Assembly (NCBI RefSeq): GCF_000720635.1
Contig: NZ_JOCF01000106.1
Span: forward strand, 1 to 19,173
Length of the DNA stretch: 19,173 bases
Direction of reading: 5' to 3'
Source of the DNA: Streptomyces sp. NRRL WC-3742
GTDB lineage: Bacteria; Actinomycetota; Actinomycetes; Streptomycetales; Streptomycetaceae
Every line of letters starts with the position of its first letter. Positions within the stretch are counted from its first letter, which is position 1. Under the pieces are notes generated by a model that saw only the letters and a program-made list of their open reading frames with translations, ran no database searches and had not been told where the DNA came from. Position numbers and translations under genes: made by a program. Shown here piece by piece: positions 5,553 to 13,307 of this stretch.

Positions 5553-6344
5553 GTGGACACCACGCCGCACACCCCGAACACCGCGCACACCGCCCCCGAC
5601 ACCGCGCACACCGCCCCGAACACCGAGCACTCCGCGCACACCGCCCCCGACACCGCGCACACCGCCCCGAACTCCCCGTACGCCGCCCCGCACTCCGCGC
5701 ACTGCGCGCCGGCGTCCGTGGCCCGCCCGGCACGCGCGCACCGCACCGTGCGCCTGGCCTTCCTGTGGCGCGCCGCCGGCGCCCCCCTGGGCTGCCTCGC
5801 CGCCCTGGCCCTGGGCCTGCTCCTCACCCGCACCGGCGCCGCCGCCCGCCTGGGCGCCGTCCCCGCCCTCCTGCTCTCCACCGCCGCCGTCCTGGCCGCC
5901 GCCGCCCCCGTCCCCTTCGGCTTCTGGCTGCGCGCCCGGCCCGCCGGCCTGACCCTGGTACGCGCCTACCTGCCCCGCCGCTACGCCTGGGAGGCCATCC
6001 ACTCCCTGGCCATGGAGACCAGCCCCGACCCCGACACCGGCGCCGCCCGCCTGGTCCTGCACCTGCGCCTGCACCCCCACCGCCCGCACCCCCACCGCCT
6101 GCGCCTGCGCCGCACCGGACCCGTCCTCGGCGTCCTCGCCACCACCCCCGCCGGCCTGCCCCGGGGCACCGAACCACCCCACCTGGCCCGCCTGTTCGAC
6201 CTGCTGCGCCGCAACGGCGTCCCCCTGGGCGACAGCCGCTTCGCCGACCTCGTCCTCACCGCCCACGGCTACCCCGCCCTCGCCCACACCGCCCGCACCG
6301 CCCGCGCCGCCCCGGCCGTCCGCGCCGCCCGGACACCGTGCTGA
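5553..6344 (+). CDS. PH-like membrane protein with N-terminal His/Thr/Pro heptad repeat
   Basis: The start is the second of two adjacent GTG codons, 7 bases after AGGAGG at 5540-5545. The 263-aa protein has three parts. Residues 10-54 are a heptad-like repeat, TAHTAPD and TAHTAPN occurring twice and then degenerating to SPYAAPH and SAHCAPA. Residues 75-125 hold two hydrophobic membrane segments. Residues 126-235 look like the bacterial PH-type domain of small streptomycete membrane proteins (GLTLVRAYLPRRYAWEAIHSL), interrupted by a His/Arg-rich strand HPHRPHPHRLRLRR. The N-terminal repeat may face either side of the membrane. Function is unknown. It is divergent from the EspR-like regulator and 89 bp upstream of the 130-aa unknown gene on the same strand, so the two may be co-transcribed. 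Confidence 0.83.
   Translation: MDTTPHTPNTAHTAPDTAHTAPNTEHSAHTAPDTAHTAPNSPYAAPHSAHCAPASVARPARAHRTVRLAFLWRAAGAPLGCLAALALGLLLTRTGAAARLGAVPALLLSTAAVLAAAAPVPFGFWLRARPAGLTLVRAYLPRRYAWEAIHSLAMETSPDPDTGAARLVLHLRLHPHRPHPHRLRLRRTGPVLGVLATTPAGLPRGTEPPHLARLFDLLRRNGVPLGDSRFADLVLTAHGYPALAHTARTARAAPAVRAARTPC
5581..5672 (+). repeat. Perfect 41-bp direct repeat inside the PH-like gene
   Basis: Bases 5581-5621 and 5632-5672 are identical over 41 bp and offset by 51 bp, in frame. Each copy itself consists of two near-identical 21-bp units encoding TAHTAP followed by D or N. Because the offset is a multiple of three, gain or loss of a copy would keep the reading frame. Confidence 0.85.
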
Positions 6345-6433
6345 GCCGCCGGGGGCCCGCGGTCCGTTGACGGGGACGGAGCGCGGCCGCCGTCCGGGGC
6401 CGGCCGCGCCCGCCGGCCGCCCGGGAGGCGCCC

Positions 6434-6826
6434 ATGCACAGGTTCCACGGCGCGTGGCGGATCACCGTCACCCTCCGCAGCGCCGACTTCGAACAGCGCG
6501 CCGTCGTCCGCGGCCGCTACGGCACCCGCGTCCTGGCCGGCACACCCGGCGCCGGCCTCGTCGTCGACGAGGAGGACTGGACCCTCGCCCTCGAACACCT
6601 CCCCCACGGGCGCACCTGGCAGCCGGACCTGCGCACCACGCTGGGCCCGCTCACCCGCGAGGGCGGGCGCGTCAGCCGCCTGGTCACCGGCAACGACTGC
6701 CACCAGGCGGGCAAGCCGCTCCACTACGTCAACTTCGCCGTCCTCCTGGAAAGCCTCGACCAGCCCCGGCCCGCCCCCACCACCGCCGCAGCCGTGCCGC
6801 TCACCCGCCCCACCCCCGCCCGCTGA
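6434..6826 (+). CDS. Conserved-looking 130-aa protein of unknown function
   Basis: I do not recognise this protein. GGGAGG at 6423-6428 lies 5 bases before the ATG, and a perfect 13-bp terminator stem starts 45 bases after the stop, so the gene limits are well supported. Residues 1-110 look globular with alternating beta-type segments (WRITVTL, VVRGRYGTRVL, DWTLALEHL, LHYVNFAVLLES) and a central polar stretch TGNDCHQAGK; residues 111-130 are a Pro/Thr/Ala tail. No signal peptide or membrane segment is present, so it is probably cytosolic. It follows the PH-like membrane gene by 89 bp on the same strand and may be its partner. Confidence 0.82.
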   Translation: MHRFHGAWRITVTLRSADFEQRAVVRGRYGTRVLAGTPGAGLVVDEEDWTLALEHLPHGRTWQPDLRTTLGPLTREGGRVSRLVTGNDCHQAGKPLHYVNFAVLLESLDQPRPAPTTAAAVPLTRPTPAR

Positions 6827-6870
6827 CCCGCACGACGCCCGCCCGGCGCGGGAAGACCCCCTCCTCCTCC

Positions 6871-6901
6871 CGGCGCCCGCTCGGCGTACGAGCGGGCGCC
6901 G
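6871..6901 (+). terminator. Terminator after the 130-aa unknown gene
   Basis: Arms CGGCGCCCGCTCG (6871-6883) and CGAGCGGGCGCCG (6889-6901) pair perfectly over 13 bp around the 5-base loop GCGTA, 45 bp downstream of the stop codon. Confidence 0.75.
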
Positions 6902-7049
6902 AGGTCCAGCGAGCCGCCCGAACACCGGTGTTCACGGCCCGTTCCCCCGCCGGGCCCGGGGCCACCCGACTGCCCCGGGGGTCGGGTTGTCGGTGGGGCG
7001 GGCGATGATAGGGGCTGTTTCGTGGAGCCGGACGGAAGGACACACCCTT

Positions 7050-7751
7050 ATGAGCTGGTGGCAGCAGCCACTGGTCGGCTTCGACCTTGAGACCACGGGC
7101 ACCGAACCGGCCGTGGACCGCATCGTCACGGCCGCGCTCGTGGACACGGTCGGGGCCGTCCGGGTGGGCGGCGCCACCTGGCTGCTCGACCCGGGCGTGC
7201 CGATCCCCGCCGAGGCCGAGGCGATCCACGGGATCGGGGACGACCTCGCGCGCCGCAAGGGCCGGCCGGCCAAGGAGGCGGTGGAGGAGATAGCCGCCGC
7301 GCTGTGCGAGCGGCTGGCGGCCGGGCGGCCGGTGGTCGCGTTCAACGCGCCGTTCGACCTGTCGCTGCTCGACGCCGAGCTGGGCCGCCACGGGCTGCCC
7401 ACGCTCGCGCAGCGCCTCGGCGGGCCGGTCGGGCCGGTGCTCGACGCGCTGGTCATCGACCGGGCCGTGGACAAGTACCGCAAGGGCTCCCGCACCCTGC
7501 AGCGCGTCTGCGAGGTGTACGGCGTCGAGCTGACGGACGCCCACGAGGCGGGCAGCGACGCGCTGGCCGCCGTCCGCGTCGCCGTGGCGCTCGCCGAGCG
7601 CTACCCGGCCGAGGTGGGCGGGCTCGGCCTGGAGCAGCTGCACCGGCGCCAGATCGGCTGGTACCGGGAGTGGGCGGAGAGCCTTCAGGCGTGGCTGCGC
7701 CGCGGCAAGGACCCTCAGGCGGAGGTCGACGCGCGCTGGCCGTCGCGGTGA
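7050..7751 (+). CDS. DnaQ-like DEDDh 3'-5' exonuclease
   Basis: A 233-aa single-domain exonuclease of the RNase T/DNA polymerase III epsilon superfamily. It should remove nucleotides from 3' ends of DNA or RNA using two metal ions. All five catalytic positions are visible: Asp12 and Glu14 in FDLETTG, Asp103 in NAPFDLSLL, and His165 with Asp170 in HEAGSD (the DEDDh signature). GGAAGGA at 7034-7040 sits 9 bases before the chosen ATG; the frame is open further upstream but without a better start. The C-terminal helix LHRRQIGWYREWAESLQAWLRR (split around 198-219) is typical of the stand-alone actinomycete form. A role in repair or small-RNA turnover is possible. It converges on the SHOCT-domain gene. 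Confidence 0.95.
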   Translation: MSWWQQPLVGFDLETTGTEPAVDRIVTAALVDTVGAVRVGGATWLLDPGVPIPAEAEAIHGIGDDLARRKGRPAKEAVEEIAAALCERLAAGRPVVAFNAPFDLSLLDAELGRHGLPTLAQRLGGPVGPVLDALVIDRAVDKYRKGSRTLQRVCEVYGVELTDAHEAGSDALAAVRVAVALAERYPAEVGGLGLEQLHRRQIGWYREWAESLQAWLRRGKDPQAEVDARWPSR

Positions 7752-7781
7752 CCGCCGCCGGAGGGTCCCTGCCGCGCCGCC

Positions 7782-7815
7782 GCACTACGGATGTAGTGCC
7801 ACTACTCGCGTAGTG
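7782..7815. terminator. Tandem hairpins between convergent genes
   Basis: GCACTAC (7782-7788) pairs with GTAGTGC (7793-7799) around GGAT, and immediately after it CACTAC (7800-7805) pairs with GTAGTG (7810-7815) around TCGC. The second hairpin covers the TAG stop codon of the minus-strand membrane protein. The pair sits between two converging stop codons only 50 bp apart and is a good bidirectional terminator candidate. Confidence 0.65.
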
Positions 7816-8686
7816 CCGCCCGGTCCTGGGCCCCGGACAGCAGCAGCCGCCGGGCCTGCTCGAACTCCGCGGCGTCCAGTTCCCCGTCCCGGTACTGCTG
7901 GGTGAGCCGTTCCAGCCGCACCGCCAGCGAGGGGCCGGCGTCCAGGACCGGGACCGGCGCCGGGGGCAGCGGTTCGCCGATCTGGGCGGCGCCCGGTTCG
8001 GCGGGGTCGTAGCGGACGGCCATCCGGTCGCCGACGCGGGGCTGTGCGAGGGCGGGGTGGAACCGGATCCGGGTGCAGAGGTGTTCGGAGCCGTCGTGGG
8101 CGGGGTAGCGGACGGTGATCAGCAGTTCCGGGTCCCCTCGGTGGGTGCGCCCGGTGGGCTCGGCCACGGTGACGACGCCGGTGCTGCTGGCCCCGCGGGC
8201 GGCGATCGTCAGGCCGAGGGCGCGGGCGGCGACGAACTCGCGCCGTTCGCGCCGCAGCCGGCGTTCGCCGAGGGTGGCGGTGGCCAGGGTGATCGCGAGG
8301 AGGATGCCGAGGCCGGGGAGCGCCTGGGAGGGCATGCCGCCGCCGAGGGCGGCGCCGAGGAGGCCGAGCAGGACGGCGCCGAGGATGATCGCGGCGGTCG
8401 GCAGCCGGTTCGGGGTGTTCCGGCCGAGGCCGGCCGCGAGGTTCGCCGCCGTGGTCAGGCCGAGCACCCAGAGGAGGAGGGAGCCCGCGCCGTAGCCCAG
8501 GGTGCCGAACCAGTCCTGGCAGCCGGTGGCGGGCCCGCAGGCGGCGGGGCCGAGGAAGCTGCTGGTCATGGGCCTGAGCAGCAGCCCGCCGCCCAGGCAC
8601 ATGGCCGCGCACCCCGCCAGGCCGACCATACGACCAGCACTCAATCGCGGTCCGCCGTAGGGGACTTGGTCCTCGGGCAGGCTCAT
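7802..8686 (-). CDS. Four-helix membrane protein with C-terminal SHOCT domain
   Basis: The 294-aa protein has four predicted membrane segments (about 20-38, 62-85, 97-116, 121-140), then a positively charged turn (ERRLRRERRE, 140-150) that places the C-terminal part in the cytosol. Residues 165-240 resemble a beta-rich DUF3592-type domain (LLITVRYPA, RVGDRMAVRYDP). Residues 256-283, LERLTQQYRDGELDAAEFEQ and following, form a SHOCT motif, a short oligomerisation or interaction module common in actinobacterial membrane proteins. I chose the ATG at 8686, with GAGGT 9-10 bases upstream; in-frame ATGs at 8695 and 8722 are alternatives. It follows the polysaccharide deacetylase gene by 105 bp on the same strand. 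No catalytic motif is visible. Confidence 0.88.
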   Translation of the reverse strand: MSLPEDQVPYGGPRLSAGRMVGLAGCAAMCLGGGLLLRPMTSSFLGPAACGPATGCQDWFGTLGYGAGSLLLWVLGLTTAANLAAGLGRNTPNRLPTAAIILGAVLLGLLGAALGGGMPSQALPGLGILLAITLATATLGERRLRRERREFVAARALGLTIAARGASSTGVVTVAEPTGRTHRGDPELLITVRYPAHDGSEHLCTRIRFHPALAQPRVGDRMAVRYDPAEPGAAQIGEPLPPAPVPVLDAGPSLAVRLERLTQQYRDGELDAAEFEQARRLLLSGAQDRAALRE

Positions 8687-8735
8687 TGCGGTCATACCTC
8701 GGATGCTAACCGTGACCTCCACGGGAGCCGGGGAA

Positions 8736-8753
8736 GCCGCAGCGTCCTGCGGC
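8736..8753 (-). terminator. Small hairpin after the deacetylase gene
   Basis: GCCGCAG (8736-8742) and CTGCGGC (8747-8753) pair perfectly around CGTC, about 40 bp beyond the deacetylase stop codon. It is short for a terminator, so some read-through into the SHOCT-domain gene is likely. Confidence 0.4.
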
Positions 8754-8791
8754 CGTCCATCGCGGGAACGGCGGGTGAACCCACAACTTCC

Positions 8792-9802
8792 CTAGGACGC
8801 CGGGAAGTCGAAGGTGTACCCCTGGGCGACGAGCCAGGGCAGCAGCTGCTTGAGCGCGGCCACGGTCTGGCTCCGGTCGCCGCCGCCGTCGTGCAGGAGG
8901 ACCACACCGCCGGGCTTGAGCTGGTGCTGCACGGTGGAGACGATCGAGGCGACCCCGGGGCGGGACCAGTCGCGCGGGTCGACGGACCAGCCGAGGGAGG
9001 ACATGCCGAGGCTCGCGGTGATCTGCTCGTTGTCGGCGTTGAAGCCGCCGCCGGGGGCGCGGAACCAGCCGACCCGGGTGCCGGGCCCGCCGGCCTGGAC
9101 GATCATGTCGCGGGCGGCGGTGATCTCGTAGGCGGCCCTGTCGTGGGGGAGCTTCGCGAAGGGCTGCGGGTGGTGGACGCTGTGGTCGCAGAGCCGGTGC
9201 CCCTCGGCCAGGACGCGCTTGACCAGGGCGGGGTTGGCGGCGGCGTTCTGCCCGATCTGGCAGAAGGTGGCCTTGGCGCCGTACTGGGCGAGCAGGTCGA
9301 GGACCTGGCCGGTGGCCGGACCGGGGCCGTCGTCGAAGGTGAGGGCGACGGTGCGGCCCCCGGAGGCGGTGGAGCCGATCACGGTGGCGGCCCCGCCGTG
9401 CCCGGGCGGCGGCGCGTGCTCCCCGGCCGGGGAGCCGGTCGCGGCGCCGGTCTGCGCCGGGGTCGGCGCCGGGGTCGGCGAGGTGCTCGGGGCGCGGGTC
9501 GCGGTGGTGTGCGGGGCCGGGGTGGTCGCGGCGGCGGAGGGGGCCGCCGGCGGCGCGCCGTCCGCGCCCGGGGAGGGCGCGATGGTCGCGGCCGGGCTGC
9601 CGCCCGGGGACCGTACGGCGCCGGTGCTGCCCGTGCTGCCGGTGCTGCCCGTGCTGCCGGTGGTGCCCGCCGGCTGGAGGGCCCCGCTGGCCGTGCCGCA
9701 GGCGGCCAGGCCCAGGGCCGCCGCCACCGCGACGCACCCGGCGACCAGTCGGCGGCGGGCGCGGCCGCGTCCGGAAGACGGAGAAGGGGAGGTCCTGTAC
9801 AT
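8792..9802 (-). CDS. NodB-type polysaccharide deacetylase lipoprotein (CE4)
   Basis: A 336-aa exported, lipid-anchored carbohydrate esterase family 4 protein, expected to remove acetyl groups from peptidoglycan or another N-acetylated glycan outside the cell. The N-terminus has an arginine cluster (12-18), a hydrophobic core and the lipobox LAAC with Cys35. Residues 47-61 are GST repeats and 62-135 a Pro/Ala/Thr-rich linker that extends the catalytic domain from the membrane. The NodB domain (151-336) shows TFDDGP with Asp157/Asp158, HSVHH with metal-binding His207 and His211, RAPGG with Arg248, GWSVDPRDW and LLHDGGG with His304. AGGAG lies 8 bases before the ATG. A sigma-E-like promoter is possible upstream, which would link it to envelope stress. 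Confidence 0.95.
   Translation of the reverse strand: MYRTSPSPSSGRGRARRRLVAGCVAVAAALGLAACGTASGALQPAGTTGSTGSTGSTGSTGAVRSPGGSPAATIAPSPGADGAPPAAPSAAATTPAPHTTATRAPSTSPTPAPTPAQTGAATGSPAGEHAPPPGHGGAATVIGSTASGGRTVALTFDDGPGPATGQVLDLLAQYGAKATFCQIGQNAAANPALVKRVLAEGHRLCDHSVHHPQPFAKLPHDRAAYEITAARDMIVQAGGPGTRVGWFRAPGGGFNADNEQITASLGMSSLGWSVDPRDWSRPGVASIVSTVQHQLKPGGVVLLHDGGGDRSQTVAALKQLLPWLVAQGYTFDFPAS
9621..9661 (-). repeat. 9-bp / 18-bp tandem repeat encoding Gly-Ser-Thr
   Basis: On the coding (minus) strand the 18-bp unit ACCGGCAGCACGGGCAGC occurs twice in tandem followed by a partial copy, encoding the GSTGSTGSTGST linker of the deacetylase. Copy-number change in steps of 9 bp would shorten or lengthen the linker in frame. 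Confidence 0.75.
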
Positions 9803-9860
9803 GGCGGCGGCTCCTGAGGTGCGAGGGCGGGTGCCGATCCCTTGGTCAGGATGGTTGTGT

Positions 9861-9884
9861 GACAGGACGCCGATCGTACGTTCC
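9861..9884 (-). promoter_or_regulatory. Candidate ECF (sigma-E-like) promoter of the deacetylase
   Basis: On the minus strand GGAAC (9884-9880) is followed after 16 bases by GTC (9863-9861). This matches the usual GGAAC / GTC layout of streptomycete sigma-E promoters that control cell-envelope genes. The element lies about 60 bases before the start codon. Such short motifs occur by chance, so this is only a candidate. Confidence 0.3.
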
Positions 9885-9950
9885 CCGGTTGCCCCCCGGA
9901 CCGAAGCGTCGTAGGAGCCTTCTCACACCCGCCCGACTCGCGCCTCCCCG

Positions 9951-10844
9951 TCAGAACGGGTACCAGCGCACCCCGGTGGCCCCGTCCCGCAGCGAGTCGA
10001 CCCGGCGCCGGAACTCCGCGAGGGCGGCCGGGTTGCTCGCCGCCTGCTGCGCGACCCAGGAGGCGCTGGCCGTCTCGCGGGCCCCGCGCAGCACGGTGAA
10101 GCCGGGCCACTCCCGTACGTCCCAGCCGTACGCCCCGGTGAACGCCGCGTACTCGTCCGCGGGCACCCCGTACCGGTCGTGGGCGAGCGCGAGGACGACG
10201 AGGTCGTGCTCGCGCAGGTCGTCCGCGACGAACTCCAGGTCGAGCAGGACGGGCCCCTCCGGGCCGACGTGGACGTTGCGCGGCAGGGCGTCCCCGTGGA
10301 TGACGCCGGGGTGCAGCCGGGGGACGAGGTCCTCCAGCGCGGCCTCGAAGGCGGCGCGGCGGTGGCGCAGGAAGGCGACGTCCGCCGGGTCGACGTGGCC
10401 CTCGGCGGAGGCCAGCCAGCGCTCGACCGGGGCCAGCAGGTCGCGCCGGCCGAGCGGGACGGGCGGCAGCGGCAGCCGGTGCAGGGCGCGCAGCAGCGGC
10501 GCGAGGTCCACCGGCCGCGCCGGGCGGACGGCGGGGGCGAGGCGGTGCCAGAAGGTGACGGGGTGCCCGTGGGCGAGCTGCGGCTCGGGCGCCACGGCGC
10601 CGTAGGGGCGCACGACGGGGACGTCCTGGGCGGCCAGCCAGTGGGCGACGGCCAGTTCGCGGTGCGCCCGGTCGTACAGTTCGGGGCCGCGGCCGACCTT
10701 GGCGACCACGGCCGGGTCGCCGAGGTCGAAGACGGCGTTCTCGCCGAGCGCGAGCAGCCGGGCCTCTCCGGGGCCGGGCAGGCCCGCGCTCTCGCAGGCG
10801 TGGGCGAGCAGCAGCCGGGCGCGTCCTTCGTCGAAGGGGATCAT
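9951..10844 (-). CDS. Aminoglycoside phosphotransferase (APH)-family kinase
   Basis: A 297-aa soluble kinase-like protein of the APH/choline kinase fold, which transfers the ATP gamma-phosphate to a hydroxyl of a small molecule. Lys49 in VVAKVG is the expected ATP-binding lysine. The catalytic loop HGDALPRN (183-190) carries Asp185 and Asn190, and DLEF gives the metal-binding Asp202. Length is normal. The ATG at 10844 has GGAG 9 bases upstream. Many such actinomycete genes are housekeeping kinases of unknown substrate, so resistance cannot be assumed. It lies downstream of the first MMPL gene on the same strand, but a strong terminator separates them, so it is probably its own unit. Confidence 0.93.
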   Translation of the reverse strand: MIPFDEGRARLLLAHACESAGLPGPGEARLLALGENAVFDLGDPAVVAKVGRGPELYDRAHRELAVAHWLAAQDVPVVRPYGAVAPEPQLAHGHPVTFWHRLAPAVRPARPVDLAPLLRALHRLPLPPVPLGRRDLLAPVERWLASAEGHVDPADVAFLRHRRAAFEAALEDLVPRLHPGVIHGDALPRNVHVGPEGPVLLDLEFVADDLREHDLVVLALAHDRYGVPADEYAAFTGAYGWDVREWPGFTVLRGARETASASWVAQQAASNPAALAEFRRRVDSLRDGATGVRWYPF

Positions 10845-10907
10845 GGCTGGGCTCCGTTCCGCTGGCGTTCCTCCGGAGGCTCCCGGACGGTGATCATCAT
10901 GACGCAC

Positions 10908-10944
10908 GGACGCCGGGCCCCGCGCGCTGCGGGACCCGGCGTCC
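10908..10944 (-). terminator. Terminator of the minus-strand MMPL gene
   Basis: GGACGCCGGG (10908-10917) and CCCGGCGTCC (10935-10944) pair over 10 bp. After one mismatch the stem continues with CCCGC/GCGGG around GCGCT. It begins about 17 bp beyond the MMPL stop codon. Confidence 0.75.
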
Positions 10945-10960
10945 GAAGCCGCGCAGGGTG

Positions 10961-13213
10961 TCAGACACCGACCTTGCGGTGCCGTCCGGCCTCGGGGGCC
11001 TCGACCGTCCCGAGGGGGGCGGCGGCGGCCGGGGCGGGCTCGGCGTGCTCGAGGTTCGGCAGCCAGCCGAGCCAGCGCGGCAGGTACCAGTTGCGCTCGC
11101 CCAGCAGGCTCATCACCGAGGGCAGCAGCACCGCGCGGATCACGGTCGCGTCGATCAGCACCGCGACGGCCAGGCCGACGCCCATCTGCTTCATCGCCTG
11201 CATGGACAGGGTGCCGAAGACCGCGAACACCGCGACCATGATCACCGCGGCGCTGGTGACCACGCCGGCCGTGGAGCGGATGCCGTGGGCGATGGCGGCG
11301 CCGGTGGCCATCCCGCGGTCGCGGCCCTCCTTGATCCGGGAGACCACGAAGACGTGGTAGTCCATCGAGAGGCCGAAGAGGATCACGAAGAGGAACAGCG
11401 GCACCCAGGACTCGATCGCGCCGACCCCCGCGGTGCCCAGCAGCGAGGCGCCCACCCCGTGCTGGAAGACCAGGGTCAGCACCCCGTACGCGGCGCCCAC
11501 CGAGAGCAGGTTGAGCGCGACGGCGGTGACGGCGACGGCCAGGGAGCGGAAGGAGGTGAGCATCAGGACGAAGGCGAAGGCGACCACGAAGCCGAAGACC
11601 AGCGGCATCGAGCCGGTCATCTGCTCGTTGAAGTCGTGGGAGCCGGCGGTGCGTCCGGTGACGGGCGCCTCGGTGCCGGGCACCTTGAGGACGGTGGCGG
11701 GCACCAGGTCCTCGCGCAGGGTGCGCAGCGCGTCGTTGCTGACGGAGTCGTTGCCGGTGCCGTTGAGCGGGATCTCGACCAGGGCGATGTTCTTGTCGGC
11801 GTGGACGACGACGTCGATCGGGCCGTGCATCCGGCCGCTGGCCAGGGCCTTGGCCTTGAGGTCGGCGATGGCGGCGGTCATCGCGGGGGAGGAGACGTCG
11901 GTGGTCCTGATGACCACGGTGGCGGGGGCGGGGCTGCCGGGGAAGGCGGCCTCGATCTTCTGCGAGGCGGCCACCAACTCGTTGCCGGCGGGCAGTTGCT
12001 GCTGGAACGTCAGGTTGGCGGTGTGCATGGTGAGCAGCGGCGCGGCCAGGCCCAGCAGGACGGCCCCGGCGAGCACGGTGGCGGCCAGCGGGCGGCGCAG
12101 CACCGGTGTCAGCACGGCGTTCCAGAAGCGGCCGCCGGTCTGCCCGGTGTCGGGGCGGCGCAGCTTGGAGAGCAGCGGCACCCGGCCCTTGTCGACCCGG
12201 TCGCCGAGCATGGACAGCAGCGCGGGCAGCACGGTGAGCGAGCCGAGCACGGCGGTGATCACGACGACGATGGTGGCGTAGGCCATGGCCTGGAAGTCGG
12301 CGATCCCGGTGAGGAACATGCCCGCCATGGCGACCACGACGGTGACGCCGGAGACGAGGACGGCCCGGCCGCTGGTGGCGGCGGCGATGCTCAGCGCGGT
12401 GGCGGCGTCGCGCCCGGCGGCCCGTTCCTCGCGTTCGCGGCGCAGGTAGAAGAGGCAGTAGTCGACGCCGACGGCGAGGCCGACCAGCAGCATCACGGAG
12501 CTGGCGTCGTTGCTGGTGTGCAGCAGCCCGCTGGAGAGGGCGACGAGCCCGCCGGCGGCGATGAAGGCGGTGAGCGCGAGGACGACGGGCAGCACGGCGG
12601 CGACCAGCGCGCCGAAGGCGATCAGCAGGATGCCCAGGGCCAGCGGCACGGCCGTCCACTCGGCGCGGGCGAAGTCGTCCTTGAACTGGTCCTGTATCCA
12701 CTTGCCGGAGCTGGCGTCGCCGAGTTCGACGACGGTGAGGTCGGGGTGCTGCTTCTGCACGCCGGCCACGGAGTCCATCACGGACCGGACGTTCTTCTGC
12801 GCCTCGTCGTGGTCGCCCTTGAGGGTGAGCACGACGAGCGCGGAGTGCCCGTCCGCGGAGACGGCCTTGGTGTCGTACGGGGAGCGGACCTCGGAGACGT
12901 GGCCGGTGCCGTCGACGGCGGTGACGACCTGCTTGACGACGGCCCTGAACTGCGGGTCGTCGGCGCTGCGGGAGGAGCTCTGGACCAGGACGGTCTCGCT
13001 CGCGGAGCCCTTGATCCCGGCGTCGTCCAGGATCCTGGCGGCGCGGGAGACCTGGCCGGGCATCGCCTCGGACTGGGTCACCTCGGTGCTGCCGTGCATG
13101 CCGCCGAGGACGGCGGCGAGGATGACGAAGAGCAGCCAGCCGAAGACGGCCGTCTTGCGGTTGCGGGCGCTCCACGCGCCCATGGCCGCAGCCATGCCGA
13201 GTCTGGTCTTCAC
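10961..13213 (-). CDS. MMPL-family (RND-type) transporter 1
   Basis: The 750-aa integral membrane protein has the two-fold architecture of MMPL exporters: a first membrane helix (about 21-38), an extracytoplasmic loop, a five- or six-helix block, a second loop and a second helix block, about 12 helices in all. Family motifs are GLAVGVDYCLFYLRRERE in the first half and FGLSMDYHVFVVSRIKEG in the second, where the membrane Asp-Tyr pairs carry the proton path. Such pumps use proton-motive force to export lipids, siderophores or drugs. The GTG at 13213 is preceded by AGGGGG at 7 bases; upstream frame extension has no better start. It is divergent from a second MMPL gene and the two share a 518-bp control region. 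The cargo is unknown. Confidence 0.95.
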   Translation of the reverse strand: MKTRLGMAAAMGAWSARNRKTAVFGWLLFVILAAVLGGMHGSTEVTQSEAMPGQVSRAARILDDAGIKGSASETVLVQSSSRSADDPQFRAVVKQVVTAVDGTGHVSEVRSPYDTKAVSADGHSALVVLTLKGDHDEAQKNVRSVMDSVAGVQKQHPDLTVVELGDASSGKWIQDQFKDDFARAEWTAVPLALGILLIAFGALVAAVLPVVLALTAFIAAGGLVALSSGLLHTSNDASSVMLLVGLAVGVDYCLFYLRREREERAAGRDAATALSIAAATSGRAVLVSGVTVVVAMAGMFLTGIADFQAMAYATIVVVITAVLGSLTVLPALLSMLGDRVDKGRVPLLSKLRRPDTGQTGGRFWNAVLTPVLRRPLAATVLAGAVLLGLAAPLLTMHTANLTFQQQLPAGNELVAASQKIEAAFPGSPAPATVVIRTTDVSSPAMTAAIADLKAKALASGRMHGPIDVVVHADKNIALVEIPLNGTGNDSVSNDALRTLREDLVPATVLKVPGTEAPVTGRTAGSHDFNEQMTGSMPLVFGFVVAFAFVLMLTSFRSLAVAVTAVALNLLSVGAAYGVLTLVFQHGVGASLLGTAGVGAIESWVPLFLFVILFGLSMDYHVFVVSRIKEGRDRGMATGAAIAHGIRSTAGVVTSAAVIMVAVFAVFGTLSMQAMKQMGVGLAVAVLIDATVIRAVLLPSVMSLLGERNWYLPRWLGWLPNLEHAEPAPAAAAPLGTVEAPEAGRHRKVGV

Positions 13214-13307
13214 GGAAGGTCCCCCTGGGAGAGCGGCGGTCGTCGCCTGACGGTTCGTCGGCGGCCCGTTCGCCCAGGTCGCCGCGTGTGCGCCGGGTGC
13301 GTCCGGC

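Noticed and set aside
5581..5672. Possible CRISPR-like repeat pair
   Set aside because: The repeat is in frame inside a gene, has only two copies separated by 10 bp and consists of simpler 21-bp units; no cas genes are present.
9951..10844. Calling the APH-family gene an antibiotic resistance determinant
   Set aside because: Catalytic motifs show the kinase fold only; many actinomycete members are not resistance enzymes and no drug-specific feature is visible.
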